DNA of 45,609 nt from assembly GCA_016781135.1 (NCBI GenBank), contig JADDQY010000082.1:1-45609 (forward strand), given 5' to 3'. Shown here one piece after another: positions 43,778 through 45,609 of this stretch. Source of the stretch: Actinomycetota bacterium. Lineage in GTDB: Bacteria; Actinomycetota; Acidimicrobiia; Acidimicrobiales; CADCSY01. The notes below the pieces were generated by a model. That model made no database searches and was not told where the DNA came from. It was given only the letters and a program-made list of their open reading frames with translations. The translations under genes were made by a program, and so were the position numbers. The first letter of the stretch is position 1, and the number at the start of each line of letters is the position of its first letter.

Positions 43778-44875
43778 CTACCGGACACCCCGATCGTGCC
43801 GACGGCGGCCCTGGCCATCCGGCTGGTCGTCGACGCCGTTGCGGGGGGTGATCAACTCCCCCGACTGCTCGTCGCCGGGCGTCCGGCTGGTGGCGGTCTC
43901 CTCGGGCACGGTCGTGGGCGGGAGCGTGATGGTGGGCGAGGGAGCGCTCGTCGTGGTCGTGGTCGGGACCTCGACGCTGGTCGCGGGCTCGGTCTCGGTC
44001 TCGGGGGTGGTGGGGGGATCGGCCGGAGGGGGGCCGACGTCGGACGCGAGCGGAGGGGTGGGGCCGACCGGCGTCTTGCCGTCGAGCACGTAGACGGCAT
44101 CGCCGCGCGAGACCAGGTCGGGGAAGTACTCGGCGATGTGCATGGGGATGCGGACGCAGCCGTGGGACGCCGGGTAGGCCGGCACCGAGTTGGACCCGTG
44201 CACGGCGATCCCACTGCCGGTGAAGTAGACCGGCTTGTAGAGCTTGCCGAGCCTCGAGGTCCGCCAGCCCGGGTAGCGCCACATGAAGCGGTGAGCGCCA
44301 ACGGGGGTGATGGCGGTGCGACAGCCGCCGTCGACGCAGTAGCGCTTGTTGTTGCCGCTGGAGATGTGGCTGATCAGGCGCAGGGCGTCGCCCTTGTAGA
44401 GGAACAGCAGCTGGCGGCGCAGGTCGATCTCCACCCGGTCGCCGCCACCTTCGGGCACCAGCGGGACCGGTTGGTCAGGATCTGCCAGGGCGGCCTCGAC
44501 CGCCGGGGTGACCTCGCCGGTGGGGTCCATGCCGTGCAGCTTCTGGAAGGCCTGGACGGCGTAGAAGGTGGCCAGGCCGTAGACCCCGTCTCCAGGCCCG
44601 GGGTCGAAGCGAAGCTCGGCGAGGCGACGCTGGATCACCGCGACCTGCTCGCCCTCGGCACCTCGTACCAGGCCCTCGACCTTGGGCGCGGCGGTGGTGG
44701 TCGTGGTCGACGCTTCGGTGATGGTGGTCGTGGCTGCGATGGTGGTGGTCGTGGTGGTTACCAGCGCCCGCGCCGCATCAGCGTCGCTCACGGTGGCGGT
44801 GAGGCCATAGGCGGCACCGGCCACGACGACGACCACCGCGACAGCGGCGACAGCGGCCCAGCGGGTTGGGTTCAT
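43778..44875 (-). CDS. L,D-transpeptidase (YkuD) with peptidoglycan-binding domain
   Basis: 365 residues. An N-terminal membrane anchor (AAVAAVAVVVVVAGAAYGL), a Thr-rich linker, a PG_binding_1 domain (IQRRLAELRFDPGPGDGVYG), then YkuD from about residue 150 with the catalytic Cys in VPAYPASHGCVRIPMHI and the His in AVHGSNS. It forms 3-3 cross-links in peptidoglycan. A long Pro/Thr/Glu-rich C-terminal tail follows. ATG 44875 has GGAG 4 nt upstream. The adjacent metalloprotease may act in the same wall-remodelling process. Confidence 0.9.
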   Translation of the reverse strand: MNPTRWAAVAAVAVVVVVAGAAYGLTATVSDADAARALVTTTTTTIAATTTITEASTTTTTAAPKVEGLVRGAEGEQVAVIQRRLAELRFDPGPGDGVYGLATFYAVQAFQKLHGMDPTGEVTPAVEAALADPDQPVPLVPEGGGDRVEIDLRRQLLFLYKGDALRLISHISSGNNKRYCVDGGCRTAITPVGAHRFMWRYPGWRTSRLGKLYKPVYFTGSGIAVHGSNSVPAYPASHGCVRIPMHIAEYFPDLVSRGDAVYVLDGKTPVGPTPPLASDVGPPPADPPTTPETETEPATSVEVPTTTTTSAPSPTITLPPTTVPEETATSRTPGDEQSGELITPRNGVDDQPDGQGRRRHDRGVR

Positions 44876-45114
44876 CAGCTCCGGTTCCTTCTGCTCGCCT
44901 GACCCTTCGCCCAACGCCGAGGCGCCAACGTTGCACCTGATGTCCCCACCCCGCCCACAGTCAACGCAGGACCGAACCGCTCGTCAAGATCGACCGTCTC
45001 CGGTCGCCGGTTTCCGCCCAGTCCCCGGAGGGTATCGGGGAAGCACCGGTCGGGCGCCACGGCGGAGCGCCCGACCCAGGTTCGCCGCACGCCTCCATCG
45101 TCCACGGGGGACGG

Positions 45115-45195
45115 TGCCGGCGGCGGGAGTCGAACCCGCACGCCCGAGGGCAGTCCCTTTTAAGGGGACCGTGTCTACCGTTCCACCACGCCGGC
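45115..45195 (-). tRNA. tRNA-Leu (anticodon TAA)
   Basis: 81 nt. Acceptor GCCGGCG/CGCCGGC, anticodon stem GTCCC/GGGAC with loop CTTAAAA, so anticodon TAA, reading the rare TTA codon. A long variable arm (GCCC/GGGC) identifies tRNA-Leu. CCA is not encoded. In Streptomyces the equivalent tRNA (bldA) controls developmental genes. The 239 bp between it and the L,D-transpeptidase gene hold two TTGAC(T/G) boxes on the minus strand but no clear gene. Confidence 0.95.
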
Positions 45196-45217
45196 CTCGG
45201 CCACGTTAGAAGCGAGA

Positions 45218-45535
45218 TCACGGCCCGGGGAAGGTCGGCACCGACAACGAGCCGAGCGCCGCTCGCAGCTGGTGCCGCCGGCGCTCGGCGTCGCTGCCGG
45301 TGCAGCCGTTGACGACCACGACGCCCTGGACCATGTCGGCCACCACCGCCTCGGCGCACCTGCCTCCCAGCCGCACGGCGATCACCGGCGCCGCCCCCGC
45401 CCGGCGACGCCGAAGCGAACGGTCGATCCCTGGCCGCTTCGGGGGGCTGCGGAAGCCGGGGCAGACCAGCCCGAGACGCCGGGCCTCCAAGCCGAGGACG
45501 TGCGCCGCCCAGGCGAAGACGAGGGCGTTCTCCAT
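45218..45535 (-). CDS. Conserved hypothetical protein
   Basis: 105 residues, soluble. ARRLGLVCPGFRSPP, then PVIAVRLGGRC and VVADMVQGVVVVNGC look conserved, but I cannot name a family. ATG 45535; no ribosome site or clear -10 is visible. It lies just upstream of tRNA-Leu on the same strand and may be co-transcribed with it. Confidence 0.55.
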   Translation of the reverse strand: MENALVFAWAAHVLGLEARRLGLVCPGFRSPPKRPGIDRSLRRRRAGAAPVIAVRLGGRCAEAVVADMVQGVVVVNGCTGSDAERRRHQLRAALGSLSVPTFPGP

Positions 45536-45609
45536 CCAGCCATCTTGGTGTCCACCTGTGACACGTACCGCCCGGTCCGACGTGTCCAGCGCCAGCCCTG
45601 TGGGTAGGC

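Overview
The window is about 45.6 kb of very GC-rich chromosomal DNA from an actinobacterium. The evidence is actinobacterial-type gene order and families: an IclR regulator divergent from leuCD, gltX followed by tRNA-Gln and tRNA-Glu, sunset-domain and DUF4383 proteins, and an SNase protein with an excalibur-like tail. Many start codons lie 6-8 nt after a TANNNT hexamer, as expected for leaderless transcripts. An Acidimicrobiia-like lineage is my inference and is not proven here.

Layout. (1) 1-1510: remnant of an integrative element at the 3' end of a tRNA-Glu gene. A 5'-truncated primase (minus strand) and a 5'-truncated tyrosine integrase (plus strand) are joined back to back, as if an internal deletion had removed both N-termini. 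(2) 1527-8061: tRNA-Glu, tRNA-Gln, a DUF218 protein, gltX, a small conserved protein, cimA, ilvE and leuB on the minus strand. (3) 8244-15683: greA and an alpha/beta hydrolase, a frameshifted secreted-protein gene, an NdgR/LtbR-like IclR regulator divergent from leuCD, convergent leuA, then a sunset-domain protein and a 3Fe-4S ferredoxin. (4) 15698-26183: SNase-like lipoprotein, serA, an aspartate-type aminotransferase, divergent serC, a STAS protein with a PAS-SpoIIE-HATPase partner, and ilvC-ilvN-ilvB. (5) 26441-38744: a 14-unit repeat lipoprotein, a DedA-like membrane protein, two different CooC/MinD-like ATPases and a GT4 glycosyltransferase. A five-gene overlapping operon follows (IF-2B-like, dienelactone hydrolase, DUF885, GT2, glycogen-debranching-like), then a thioredoxin-fold-like protein. 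(6) 38774-45609: small membrane proteins, fumC, a LOG-like protein, a membrane metalloprotease, an L,D-transpeptidase, tRNA-Leu(UAA) and a small conserved protein.

How it fits together. Most of the left 26 kb is branched-chain amino-acid and serine synthesis: ilvBNC, leuA, leuCD, leuB, ilvE and cimA, plus serA and serC; ilvD and serB are not seen. Three of these transcription units (leuB-ilvE-cimA, leuA, ilvBN) each start with the same apparent device: a promoter, a leaderless 12-13 codon leader peptide, and an intrinsic terminator before the first enzyme gene. leuCD instead has a palindromic site between it and its divergent IclR-family regulator.

The parts least explained by known biology are the CooC-like ATPase pair at 29.5-31.5 kb, the operon at 32.5-38.2 kb, and the 14-unit lipoprotein. 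Several frame breaks are present, two of them consistent with one missing G in a G-run, so some 'pseudogenes' may be sequence errors.
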